DNA of 20,007 nucleotides from a virus: positions 1-20,007 of IMG/VR virus record IMGVR_UViG_3300009786_000122; one strand, written 5' to 3'. The number at the start of each line of letters is the position of its first letter. The first letter of the stretch is position 1. A program made the position numbers and the translations under genes. Positions 6,510-13,328 of the stretch are shown piece by piece. A model generated the notes under the pieces. That model saw only the letters and a list, made by a program, of their open reading frames with translations. It searched no databases and was not told where the DNA came from.

Positions 6510-7130
6510 TTAAATGATGTGCCAGTTGCTGCCGTCGCAGACCATACTGAGTGTTTGATAACGTTGCGAAAAAGCCTGTGTCGTGGCACCATCAATCGTT
6601 TCGGAGGCATTCCCATCGATGGTCACCGTGGCGCTCGCCGATGTGAGTTTGACATGCACGGTATAGCCGGTTTTTCCGCTTGCCGCAAACAGGTTTACGG
6701 TGCTGGTGCCGGTGCAATTAATGAATTGCGTGACGCCATTACTGGCCGTGACTGCGATCGTGCCACTGCCGCTGGCAACAAAAGTGATGGTATCTGGAAT
6801 CGCGGTCCAGGCTCCATCACCACGGAGATAGTTTCCACTGCCTGGGCTTCCGCTGCCCAGTCGAGCGACAGCGACCGTCCCAGAGGCTACAGCCGTGCCG
6901 TTTAATGCAGTCACCGCAGCCCCATTGACGGCGAGCAGAGTTCCCCCTGCTCCTACGACGGCGCTGATATCAACACCATCAACCGTGACGCCCGCTGAAG
7001 CAGTCAGATTGCCTGTCAGCGCGTCACCACGTTTGTCCACGCCATTTAGGACTTGGGCGAAATTTGAATTGACCTGCGCAGACAGAATATCCGTGCCTGC
7101 ACTAAAGGTAAATGGGACAGTTAGGGCCAT
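6510..7130 (-). CDS. Tail-fibre-like protein
   Basis: The 206-residue protein starts at ATG 7130 directly after the upstream stop (TAAATG). The N-terminus, TVPFTFSAGTDILSAQVNSNF, resembles the start of many phage tail-fibre and virion-surface proteins, in which a short helix precedes a fibrous region. A Gly/Ala/Val-rich middle includes LRGDGAWT, a turn phrase frequent in fibre repeats. The C-terminal 80 residues (KTGYTVHVKLTSASATVTIDG ending QTLSMVCDGSNWHII) look like the compact beta-structured tip domain common in such proteins. A host-contact or tail-appendage role is likely by family resemblance, but the receptor is unknown. The ribosome site is weak, so translation may be coupled to the gene before it. 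Confidence 0.8.
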   Translation of the reverse strand: MALTVPFTFSAGTDILSAQVNSNFAQVLNGVDKRGDALTGNLTASAGVTVDGVDISAVVGAGGTLLAVNGAAVTALNGTAVASGTVAVARLGSGSPGSGNYLRGDGAWTAIPDTITFVASGSGTIAVTASNGVTQFINCTGTSTVNLFAASGKTGYTVHVKLTSASATVTIDGNASETIDGATTQAFSQRYQTLSMVCDGSNWHII

Positions 7131-7463
7131 TTAAGTGCGCTCAAGGAAAAGAAGCAATCGGGTGGAATAATTGGCTACCGTAGACCGAAGAACGATATAG
7201 CCAGTACCCCAGGCCAGGGTGGCGGGGTCATTAGACTGGTACAGATGTGCCACAGTCTCCGTACCAGCATTATACACAGTTCCTGGGGTAATGTCAAGCC
7301 ATCGAACCGCATTCAAATCATTTGGATTCAAAATGGTATACGGAATAACATGATCTCCGGCAGCCACGGCAAAGGTAACATCGACATATTCATAGCGTTT
7401 ATAGGGGAGGGATCGCCGCAGGGCGGCATCACGAAGCAGAATCGTGATGTCGTGTTTAGGCAT
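7131..7463 (-). CDS. Small tail-associated protein candidate
   Basis: The 110-residue protein starts at ATG 7463, inside the last codons of the nozzle gene (8-bp overlap), which suggests translational coupling. It opens MPKHDITILLRDAALRRSLP and then reads as a beta-rich fold (VDVTFAVAAGDHVIPYTI, TGYIVLRSTV). There is no membrane segment or signal peptide, and no family is recognised. Its place between the nozzle/hub and the fibre-like gene suggests a tail-assembly or fibre-attachment protein, which is inference. Confidence 0.75.
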   Translation of the reverse strand: MPKHDITILLRDAALRRSLPYKRYEYVDVTFAVAAGDHVIPYTILNPNDLNAVRWLDITPGTVYNAGTETVAHLYQSNDPATLAWGTGYIVLRSTVANYSTRLLLFLERT

Positions 7464-9642
7464 AATAACGATCGCCCAACATGCGTGCCATGATGGCCAA
7501 CTTTTGTACTATTAATTCACGGCCAGGGGTGTAGACGAAAATGACTGGACGCAATGCGGTTCCACTTCGACCAACAGAGAGCCGTTGTTTGAGACTCGCT
7601 GATCCCGTCCATGTCGCCGCATCCCAGTCTGCGGTATCCCACAAGGATTCTCCCAGGACACTATTTGTGACTGGTGTGGAGACATCTTCATCAAATTCTA
7701 ATTGGGTGGACACATAGGCATCGGCAATGCCGAAGGGCGCGCTGAAGTGATAATACAAGCGGTCAAAGCGTTTACGAAGAAAGGGTTGATCGAAGTCCAT
7801 CCATCGCCCATAGAAACGAAAGTCCGGGCTACCAATGTAATAGGTATACGTTGTGCTTAAGACTAACGGGGTGACGGCTGTCGCGAGCGTCAAGGCACTC
7901 GCGGTATTGCTGGTAATGCGCACGCGATCAACAGGAAGATAATCTCCATCTACAATAACCACATAGCGATTCGCTAATCCCGATCCTGTGGTATAAAATC
8001 CCGTTCCAGCAATTTCGGTAATAGACGTAGCCACAGGAATGAATTCTCCCGTCAGCGTCCCTGAGGGCACCCCGTCATTTTTATAGCTGGTACTAAAGTA
8101 GAATAACTGTCCGTAATAGCCGCCCAGATACAAACTTGTCTCCGAGCTTGTATTGACCGCTGTGGCAAACGACGCCGCGTCAATCGTGCTCCAATAGGAC
8201 GCTTCAAACCGTCGTAACGCGTAGTTAAAGACAATCATCCGATCGTTGATGGACGATCCCAGGCTCGATACAGACCAGACAATACGATCAGCCGTGGGGT
8301 CATGCCCCGCATAGATAAAGGCACTTCTTGTGCTATTCAACTCGGTGGTCACGGCTGAGAGGCCGAGAAGCATTTGCCCAACGCGATTGATATCCGTGCC
8401 GTCATAGACGACCGGTCCGACCGCACGGTCCCACCACGCAATGTTTCCCGGCATGCTGACAATGGAATTCCGACTCGCACAGCCAATCGTGAGGTCGATG
8501 GGTTTGAGTGTCCACGTTTGTGGGTCGTTTCCGTAGAGCCCCCACGTGCCCGTCGTGAGGAAGATCATTAGCAACTCATCAGAATACTGATGGAGTCCTA
8601 TGATTTTATCCCCTTCCCCGGTTTCAATGGGCTCAAAATTATTCGTGCCAAAGTTATCTGCTTGGTCTTGTTTTGACCAATAGATATTTCGTCCATCTGC
8701 ACAGATTAAGCGTCGCCCAAATGCCGTCACATGGGTAATCGTGCTTGCCGGAGGATCGTTTTCTGAGGTGGACGGTGCCACCGTTGTTTGTGCGGCAATC
8801 GTGGCGGCACTTAAATCAAGATATGCCGCTGTCGTGGCAATCGGAATGTTCCCATCGGTTACAATATCCGCGCCTGCAACATTTTCAAAGGTCAAGACTT
8901 TATAGAGTTTCGACTGTGTGGTCTGCCGACGAATGAAGATACGCCAATGTGTATATTGCGCCGTCTCTGCTGTACTGGGCGAAATGGTGACACTAATACG
9001 ACGATTGGCCCCGCCCAGGGTGACGGTTTTCAGCGTGGAGGATGAGGATTCTCCTCCAGATGTACTGTTGTAGGAGGTCACCGTCACATCATAGGTTTCG
9101 GCAGGCATCGAGTTTCCGCCAGTAATGGCGGTATTCTCTGCGGTGACCCAACTGGCAATGGGGCTCAACCCCCACGGGACATACGTTTGGTTGACCAGCG
9201 ATCGTCGTTCACTCGCGTCGTTCACCAGGAAGAGGCGATTATCTAAGACGGTCCCATCCACAGGCGATGTGCCTGCGCTAAAACAGAGACTCGCTGGAGC
9301 GGGAAAATTGGTGGGGGGAGCAAACGCCGCGGTGAGGGTATCGTTTGACTGCCGGTAATACAGCTTGCCATCTGCGGTACACAGCGCCACGTAATTGGTG
9401 TAGGCCGATCCGGTATTGTAGGAATAGGGGGCTTGCCAATGAATGGCGGGAGACGAGGTCAGGGCCGTGGTATTAACGGTATTGAGCCCAGGACGCGTGC
9501 CGATCGACGTGCGCCCTAACCCTGATTTGACAAACGAGGTATTGATGCCCTTTGAAAACGCGTTCTCAGGAATCTGATCCCCATCTGTTGACGTAATAAC
9601 GCCTGACGCCCAGTCAACAAATTCTTTATAGCTGTCAGCCAC
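7456..9642 (-). CDS. Tail nozzle/hub-like protein (P22 gp10/T7 gp12 type role)
   Basis: The 728-residue protein starts at GTG 9642, overlapping the adaptor gene by 8 bp. The sequence is beta-rich throughout with no membrane helix. The N-terminal 160 residues contain propeller-like phrases (VALCTADGKLYYRQ, TVLDNRLFLVND). A beta-sandwich-like insertion, YDVTVTSYNSTSGGESS..., lies around 184-250. The stretch 310-420 is the most informative: RRLICADGRNIYWSKQ, EGDKIIGLHQYSDELLMIF and GNIAWWDRAVGPVVYDG follow the pattern of phage DNA-stabilising hub and nozzle proteins that close the short tail. Position directly after the adaptor gene fits this role. It is longer than P22 gp10 and closer to T7 gp12 in size. 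The functional call is by motif pattern and order, not by a recognised exact homologue. Confidence 0.75.
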   Translation of the reverse strand: MADSYKEFVDWASGVITSTDGDQIPENAFSKGINTSFVKSGLGRTSIGTRPGLNTVNTTALTSSPAIHWQAPYSYNTGSAYTNYVALCTADGKLYYRQSNDTLTAAFAPPTNFPAPASLCFSAGTSPVDGTVLDNRLFLVNDASERRSLVNQTYVPWGLSPIASWVTAENTAITGGNSMPAETYDVTVTSYNSTSGGESSSSTLKTVTLGGANRRISVTISPSTAETAQYTHWRIFIRRQTTQSKLYKVLTFENVAGADIVTDGNIPIATTAAYLDLSAATIAAQTTVAPSTSENDPPASTITHVTAFGRRLICADGRNIYWSKQDQADNFGTNNFEPIETGEGDKIIGLHQYSDELLMIFLTTGTWGLYGNDPQTWTLKPIDLTIGCASRNSIVSMPGNIAWWDRAVGPVVYDGTDINRVGQMLLGLSAVTTELNSTRSAFIYAGHDPTADRIVWSVSSLGSSINDRMIVFNYALRRFEASYWSTIDAASFATAVNTSSETSLYLGGYYGQLFYFSTSYKNDGVPSGTLTGEFIPVATSITEIAGTGFYTTGSGLANRYVVIVDGDYLPVDRVRITSNTASALTLATAVTPLVLSTTYTYYIGSPDFRFYGRWMDFDQPFLRKRFDRLYYHFSAPFGIADAYVSTQLEFDEDVSTPVTNSVLGESLWDTADWDAATWTGSASLKQRLSVGRSGTALRPVIFVYTPGRELIVQKLAIMARMLGDRYYA

Positions 9643-10576
9643 GCGGGATAAATCTCGTAAAGGTCGGGCGCCCTCCCAAAGATCGTGCTTGCTGATAGGT
9701 CATCTTGAGGGATTGGTCTAACTTTGATAACCGTGCACGCCAATAGGCTTGTTCATCGTCCGTCGCTCGACTATACCCCTGCATCGCCGTTAATGCTTTG
9801 AGCACCAGGATGTCATCATGCGATTCAGGCAAATCTGGAATATCATTGTCTTTCACCAAGTAACGGGGTTTCCGGTAAAAGCGATACTTGATGGTGCTAC
9901 TCCCCGCTGGCGTACCAATAATTTCCATCATCCTATATTGCCGACCAAATTCGTCGGCATTCAAAGCCAGCAATGTATCAGACCCGGAGGTCACCGTGAC
10001 AAGACGAGCCCAGCTTGCGCCAATCTTTGTAATATCTAATACCACCTCAAACGATGTTGAAGATGTCAGCGTCGTCCACGGCGCACCAGAACTCACCGTT
10101 TCGTTGACGTAATCTCCGCTCCCATCAATACCGGATACGATGATTTGATTACTCGCGGATTCCGTGCCCCCAGTTGTGGCAATCGCCACCACTCCAGTTG
10201 CTGTTGGCTGCTTTTTGAGCTTGGAAATACCTGCCAACATAAATCTGATGGGTTCCGTCGGCGTGGCATTATCCCAATCGGCTCCCGATTCAAGTAATGA
10301 CTTGGCCGGGATCTCTTCGAGATAATCTTCTGTATTGGGGTTGAAAAAGTAGAGGGGCTGGTCAAACTCGGGATGCAACGCATACGCCGATTGGCCAGAG
10401 ACCACCGAGAGGGACTCGGTGCGGGGCCACAACATGAAGTCATAGCGATCTTCATGGAGCAGCTGCTGGTGTTGCTCGTTAATAGAATTTGAGACGAGGT
10501 CTCTGAGTAATCCTGTATCCGAGCCATCCGCCATCCATTGCAGGACCGCGTCTTGGAGTTGCTTGAAGGTCCGCAT
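9635..10576 (-). CDS. Head-to-tail adaptor/connector protein
   Basis: The 313-residue protein starts at ATG 10576, seven bases after the previous stop, with AAGG close upstream. The N-terminus is a helical segment, FKQLQDAVLQWMADG to VSNSINEQHQQLLHEDRYDFM, as in connector proteins that dock under the portal. A beta-rich insertion (about 110-205, Ser/Thr/Gly-rich) follows. The C-terminal part, YRFYRKPRYLVKDNDIPDLP then ESHDDILVLKAL and a long Arg/Gln/Lys helix (231-300), is the pattern seen in many podovirus adaptor (T7 gp11/tail tubular A-like) proteins. Its stop overlaps the nozzle gene start, consistent with co-translation of two interacting tail proteins. The central insertion is larger than I would expect for a minimal adaptor. 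Confidence 0.8.
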   Translation of the reverse strand: MRTFKQLQDAVLQWMADGSDTGLLRDLVSNSINEQHQQLLHEDRYDFMLWPRTESLSVVSGQSAYALHPEFDQPLYFFNPNTEDYLEEIPAKSLLESGADWDNATPTEPIRFMLAGISKLKKQPTATGVVAIATTGGTESASNQIIVSGIDGSGDYVNETVSSGAPWTTLTSSTSFEVVLDITKIGASWARLVTVTSGSDTLLALNADEFGRQYRMMEIIGTPAGSSTIKYRFYRKPRYLVKDNDIPDLPESHDDILVLKALTAMQGYSRATDDEQAYWRARLSKLDQSLKMTYQQARSLGGRPTFTRFIPRG

Positions 10577-10582
10577 CGGACC

Positions 10583-10957
10583 TTACTCTTTGAAGTAGGT
10601 GATTTCGACGGGAATCGAGGAGGCAGCGAAAATCTTCAATTTCTTGATGTTCTCATAGCCTTCCAGCAACACGATGTCCCCTGCGGCCAGGGGCGTCCCA
10701 ACCGACGCGGACGGCGTCGTTCCTTCAAACGTGAGGTAGATGGCTCCACTGGAATACACGAGCGCGGAAAGCCCTTTCCCGCCATACGGGGGAAGACCCT
10801 GCGAGGCGCCATCCGTACTCGTCATGACCGCGCTTCCGGCAATCACGTTATCAATGGTCGCCGTTGTGGGAGACACCACTGAGTTGTTTGGAGTCAATCG
10901 TTCACGGCCATAGGCCTTTTTATGATTGAGCCCAATAAGATTGATAAATGCTGACAT
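10583..10957 (-). CDS. Small structural protein candidate
   Basis: The 124-residue protein starts at ATG 10957, with GAGG seven bases upstream lying in the end of the preceding gene and a gap of only three bases. The N-terminal 30 residues are polar (GLNHKKAYGRERLTPNN). The rest is beta-rich, with SALVYSSGAIYLTFEG and AAGDIVLLEGYENIKKLKIF, and appears to form one compact sandwich domain. It has no membrane helix, signal peptide or metal motif. It lies between the zinc-ribbon gene and the adaptor, so a head-completion or minor-capsid role is likely by position. The family is not recognised. Confidence 0.78.
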   Translation of the reverse strand: MSAFINLIGLNHKKAYGRERLTPNNSVVSPTTATIDNVIAGSAVMTSTDGASQGLPPYGGKGLSALVYSSGAIYLTFEGTTPSASVGTPLAAGDIVLLEGYENIKKLKIFAASSIPVEITYFKE

Positions 10958-10960
10958 GGA

Positions 10961-11512
10961 TTAGCCTCGAAACTCTTTCCCGGTATACCCCACCTGGGGA
11001 ATTCCGGCAATGCGGGAAAAATCATCGCGTAGTTTGTCTGATGTGTCGTTTACTACTGACTGTCCCAAGCGTGATTGGTGTGCCAAGTTGTTGGCTAAGA
11101 CCCGTGCATTCAGCCGTTGTGAGGCTCCACGTTCAGGGTCCAGTTTTTTGAGATGCTCAATCAACGTGTCATTGAGAGGGAAATACCCCGCAATCACGCG
11201 ATGTTCGCGTCCGTGTAATTTGCAGGACGCACACGAGATTTCTCGAATCTCCGCAACCGGCACGGATAAATCTTGTGCACACCGCGGGCACGGCATTTTT
11301 GTCCCTGGTCGTATACTAAATAAATAGAGGTATCCATCGCGTTGGCGAATCCCGGCATCGTCTTTACTGCTGCGTATAGGCCCATCATGTGCGCCACGCC
11401 GAACCCGTTGTTCAACTTGAAATTCTGATTGCGCCGAACTCCATCGTAAGCGTATTCTCCCTTGAAACTCGTGTTCAAGACGCTTCGTAAATCCTGCCGG
11501 AACGGTATACAT
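10961..11512 (-). CDS. Zinc-ribbon-containing structural-module protein
   Basis: This 183-residue protein starts at ATG 11512, seven bases downstream of a strong GAGGAGG site. The N-terminal region is basic and aromatic (RIRLRWSSAQSEFQVEQRV...DGYLYLF). A four-cysteine pair, CPRC at 75-78 and CASC at 94-97, has the spacing of a zinc ribbon. The C-terminal 80 residues are helical and charged (LIEHLKKLDPERGASQRLNAR). It follows the intrinsic terminator after the decoration-like gene and precedes the adaptor group. Zinc ribbons in phage proteins bind nucleic acid or stabilise a fold, and the choice cannot be made here. I have a sense that proteins with a similar RLRWS/EWxVEQ start occur in other phages, but I do not have a name for them. 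Confidence 0.82.
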   Translation of the reverse strand: MYTVPAGFTKRLEHEFQGRIRLRWSSAQSEFQVEQRVRRGAHDGPIRSSKDDAGIRQRDGYLYLFSIRPGTKMPCPRCAQDLSVPVAEIREISCASCKLHGREHRVIAGYFPLNDTLIEHLKKLDPERGASQRLNARVLANNLAHQSRLGQSVVNDTSDKLRDDFSRIAGIPQVGYTGKEFRG

Positions 11513-11519
11513 GCGTGTC

Positions 11520-11525
11520 CCTCCT
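11520..11525 (-). promoter_or_regulatory. Strong ribosome binding site after the terminator
   Basis: AGGAGG, within GAGGAGGG, lies seven bases before ATG 11512 and immediately after the terminator U-tract. It would give strong initiation on transcripts that read through the terminator. Confidence 0.75.
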
Positions 11526-11527
11526 CG

Positions 11528-11560
11528 AAAAAAATGGAGTGGACCCTACGGCCCACCCCA
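11528..11560 (-). terminator. Rho-independent terminator downstream of decoration-like gene
   Basis: Read on the minus strand, an 11-bp stem (arms 11550-11560 and 11535-11545, two G-U wobbles) with a four-base loop is followed directly by seven T residues (11528-11534). It begins eight bases after the stop of the 132-residue gene. This is a textbook intrinsic terminator and the only one of this quality that I see in the window. Because the downstream tail genes have no evident promoter of their own, partial read-through or antitermination is inferred. Confidence 0.88.
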
Positions 11561-11568
11561 CCTCAGTC

Positions 11569-11967
11569 TTACGACTCCTGTACGATCGTGCCATTCTGGG
11601 ATTGGATATACCACCCATCTGTGCCATCGCTGATCAACGTAAATCCATCACCCACGTAATCTGCCGCGGTCGCAAAGTAGATGTCTTTATCATCTGTCGC
11701 CGTGACACCTGGAGCAATAATTTTGTCAACGGAGGCTGGAGAGACCCCATGCCCCGTGCCACTCGTCGCGGCAATGTTCACAATAAAGTGATAAAAAATA
11801 CCTTTCTGTGATTTCTGCACTGCCGGGAGTGTGAAGAGAAGCGCCGTCGCGTGATTCCACGCGAAGGTCTTGCCAGAATCGCCAGCGGTGAGCGTCGTTG
11901 CTGCCGCTGCCGCGGTAAAATCTCCTCGTTCTGATCGAGGAAGTTTGAGTGCTTTTGCATTTGCCAT
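11569..11967 (-). CDS. Capsid decoration-like or head-stabilising protein
   Basis: The 132-residue protein starts at ATG 11967 with a consensus AGGAG seven bases upstream. It is beta-rich and Gly/Ala/Thr-rich: TTLTAGDSGKTFAWNHATA, KGIFYHFIVNIAATSGTG, DIYFATAADYVGDGFTLIS, ending DGWYIQSQNGTIVQES. No membrane segment is present. A small soluble beta protein directly after the major capsid gene is the usual place for a decoration or head-stabilisation protein, though the fold also resembles small fibre tip domains. It is separated from the capsid gene by a hairpin and followed by an intrinsic terminator, so it may be transcribed mainly with the head genes. Confidence 0.72.
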   Translation of the reverse strand: MANAKALKLPRSERGDFTAAAAATTLTAGDSGKTFAWNHATALLFTLPAVQKSQKGIFYHFIVNIAATSGTGHGVSPASVDKIIAPGVTATDDKDIYFATAADYVGDGFTLISDGTDGWYIQSQNGTIVQES

Positions 11968-11991
11968 TCGGAATCTCCTGTAGGAAGGAAT

Positions 11992-12020
11992 GAAGGAAGG
12001 GGGGGTTAGCCCCTTCCTTC
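11992..12020 (-). terminator. Strong hairpin directly after the major capsid gene
   Basis: An exact 11-bp inverted repeat, GAAGGAAGGGG at 11992-12002 and CCCCTTCCTTC at 12010-12020, encloses a seven-base loop, 16 bases after the capsid stop. The minus-strand transcript continues with a C/U-rich tract, AUUCCUUCCU, rather than a run of U. It may therefore be a weak terminator or a 3'-end stabilising or processing hairpin. T7 places its late terminator at the comparable position after the capsid gene. Confidence 0.6.
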
Positions 12021-12036
12021 AGAAGAGAGTGGAGGA

Positions 12037-13275
12037 TTAGCTCCAGACCTCGTTGATACCGAGCAGCGCACCATTCTGGTTCCGCGCCTTGCACATCAGT
12101 TCCTGATAAACAAACGCGGTTGCGCCGTAGGCGTCCACGTCGCCACCACTGATGCGGTAGAAGACCGACCCGTCCTTATCCATAAAGTCGAGTGGCGCCA
12201 TCTGTGCCAAGCTCAGCGAGCTTGGGGTAATCGCAAAGATCGCATTGCGTCGGCACTGCACGTCAGCTACGATCGGCTTCCCGTTGTAGGTCACCGCTTC
12301 CCAGCCACCGTCCAGCTTCATGACGTTGTAGAAGACACGCTCATCCTGGCACAGCTTGACATACGTGTCGCGCATGGCCGGATGCACATGGAACATCTTC
12401 AAATCCGATTCGTCGATGTTCGACTCGGTGATGATTCGACTCACCAACTGCTGAATCAGCGGGAAACTCAAGTCCTGCTTACTCGCATCGCTTCCGAGAA
12501 TGACGGCCTTCCAATCGGGGTAGGTCGCCACCGGCAAGCCGTGCAAGCCCCCAGCCAAGAGGGTTGGGTTCGATGCACTAATGACGGCCTGGAGGCCGGT
12601 CATCTCGTTGCCAAGCGTATCTTCCAGCACCAAGTAATCGCCATCTGCTGAGCCAGAGACAGTCCCTGTCCAGGTGACGGACGTGGTGGCCGTGGAGACC
12701 GCCCCACGCGTAACTACGATGGAATTACCCAAGACTGTCGCGTTATCCGACGCGTCAATGAGATCGCACGTCAGTGCCCCCGTGGGCAGCTGTGTGGTGC
12801 CATTGCCAAGACCGTCATCCACTGGCGCTGGCGTCGCGTTATCGGCGCCGGTCCAGTAGGCCAACGCGCCCGTGCCGTCACCGTTGAGCTGACGGTTGAT
12901 CCCACGCTTGGTATCCGTCATGACATACTTCATTTCGGCTTCCAGCGCCTTCAAGAATGCGCCCTTGTTGGACTTCGTCGCGGCAATCGCCTTGCCGGAG
13001 ACGTTAATTCTCGAATAGAGCTGCTTCACGGGAACGACCGCCCTCACAAAGCCCTGCTGACCGGCAGTCGGCAACGTCGCGCCTTCGGACTTTCCGATCG
13101 CCGCTGCGTTGTTTCGCGTCCGGTGCACCGCGACAACAAAGTTGCCACCTTCGACCGGGGTAATATCTTTCTCAATCGCCTTGAGAAGTGGGGTCGCATT
13201 GTTGAGCATCTCCTGCAACGCGGGTAGGTAGACCTCTTTTAGAATCGGGGTTGCGGCAGTATAATCAAATGCCAT
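12037..13275 (-). CDS. Major capsid protein (HK97-fold type)
   Basis: The 412-residue protein starts at ATG 13275 with GGAG ten bases upstream. The N-arm includes VYLPALQEMLNNATPLLKAI. The probable E-loop (43-98, GNFVVAVHRTRNNAAAIGKS) leads to a long spine helix (about 103-130, GAFLKALEAEMKYVMTDTK) ending NRQLNGDGTG. A beta-rich, Thr/Ser/Gly-rich insertion (about 150-250) follows. The C-terminal A/P-domain part has MFHVHPAMRDTYVKL, VTYNGKPIVADV, PLDFMDKDG and YQELMCKARNQNG, the familiar pattern of HK97-fold coat proteins in podo- and siphophages. It follows the scaffold gene, as expected. No N-terminal protease-like delta domain is present, consistent with a separate scaffold. Confidence 0.9.
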   Translation of the reverse strand: MAFDYTAATPILKEVYLPALQEMLNNATPLLKAIEKDITPVEGGNFVVAVHRTRNNAAAIGKSEGATLPTAGQQGFVRAVVPVKQLYSRINVSGKAIAATKSNKGAFLKALEAEMKYVMTDTKRGINRQLNGDGTGALAYWTGADNATPAPVDDGLGNGTTQLPTGALTCDLIDASDNATVLGNSIVVTRGAVSTATTSVTWTGTVSGSADGDYLVLEDTLGNEMTGLQAVISASNPTLLAGGLHGLPVATYPDWKAVILGSDASKQDLSFPLIQQLVSRIITESNIDESDLKMFHVHPAMRDTYVKLCQDERVFYNVMKLDGGWEAVTYNGKPIVADVQCRRNAIFAITPSSLSLAQMAPLDFMDKDGSVFYRISGGDVDAYGATAFVYQELMCKARNQNGALLGINEVWS

Positions 13276-13291
13276 AATTTATAAACTCCAC

Positions 13292-13306
13292 GCGAACACG
13301 GTTCGC
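13292..13306 (-). promoter_or_regulatory. Hairpin upstream of the capsid ribosome site
   Basis: An exact 6-bp inverted repeat, GCGAAC and GTTCGC with a three-base loop, lies a few bases upstream of the GGAG of the capsid gene. There is no U-tract, so it does not look like a terminator. It could limit or protect capsid mRNA, which is inference. Confidence 0.45.
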
Positions 13307-13312
13307 ACGATA

Positions 13313-13328
13313 GACAACCTTAGTTGTC
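13313..13328 (-). promoter_or_regulatory. Hairpin carrying the scaffold stop codon in its loop
   Basis: GACAAC and GTTGTC form an exact 6-bp stem around a four-base loop that contains the TAA stop of the scaffold gene. It lies directly upstream of the second hairpin in the 44-bp scaffold-capsid gap. A role in setting the scaffold-to-capsid ratio is possible but unproven. Confidence 0.4.

Noticed and set aside
11194-11556. Minus-strand frame of 120 codons starting in the terminator
   Set aside because: It overlaps the zinc-ribbon gene, whose start has a strong AGGAGG and a CxxC pair. This frame would start inside the terminator stem.
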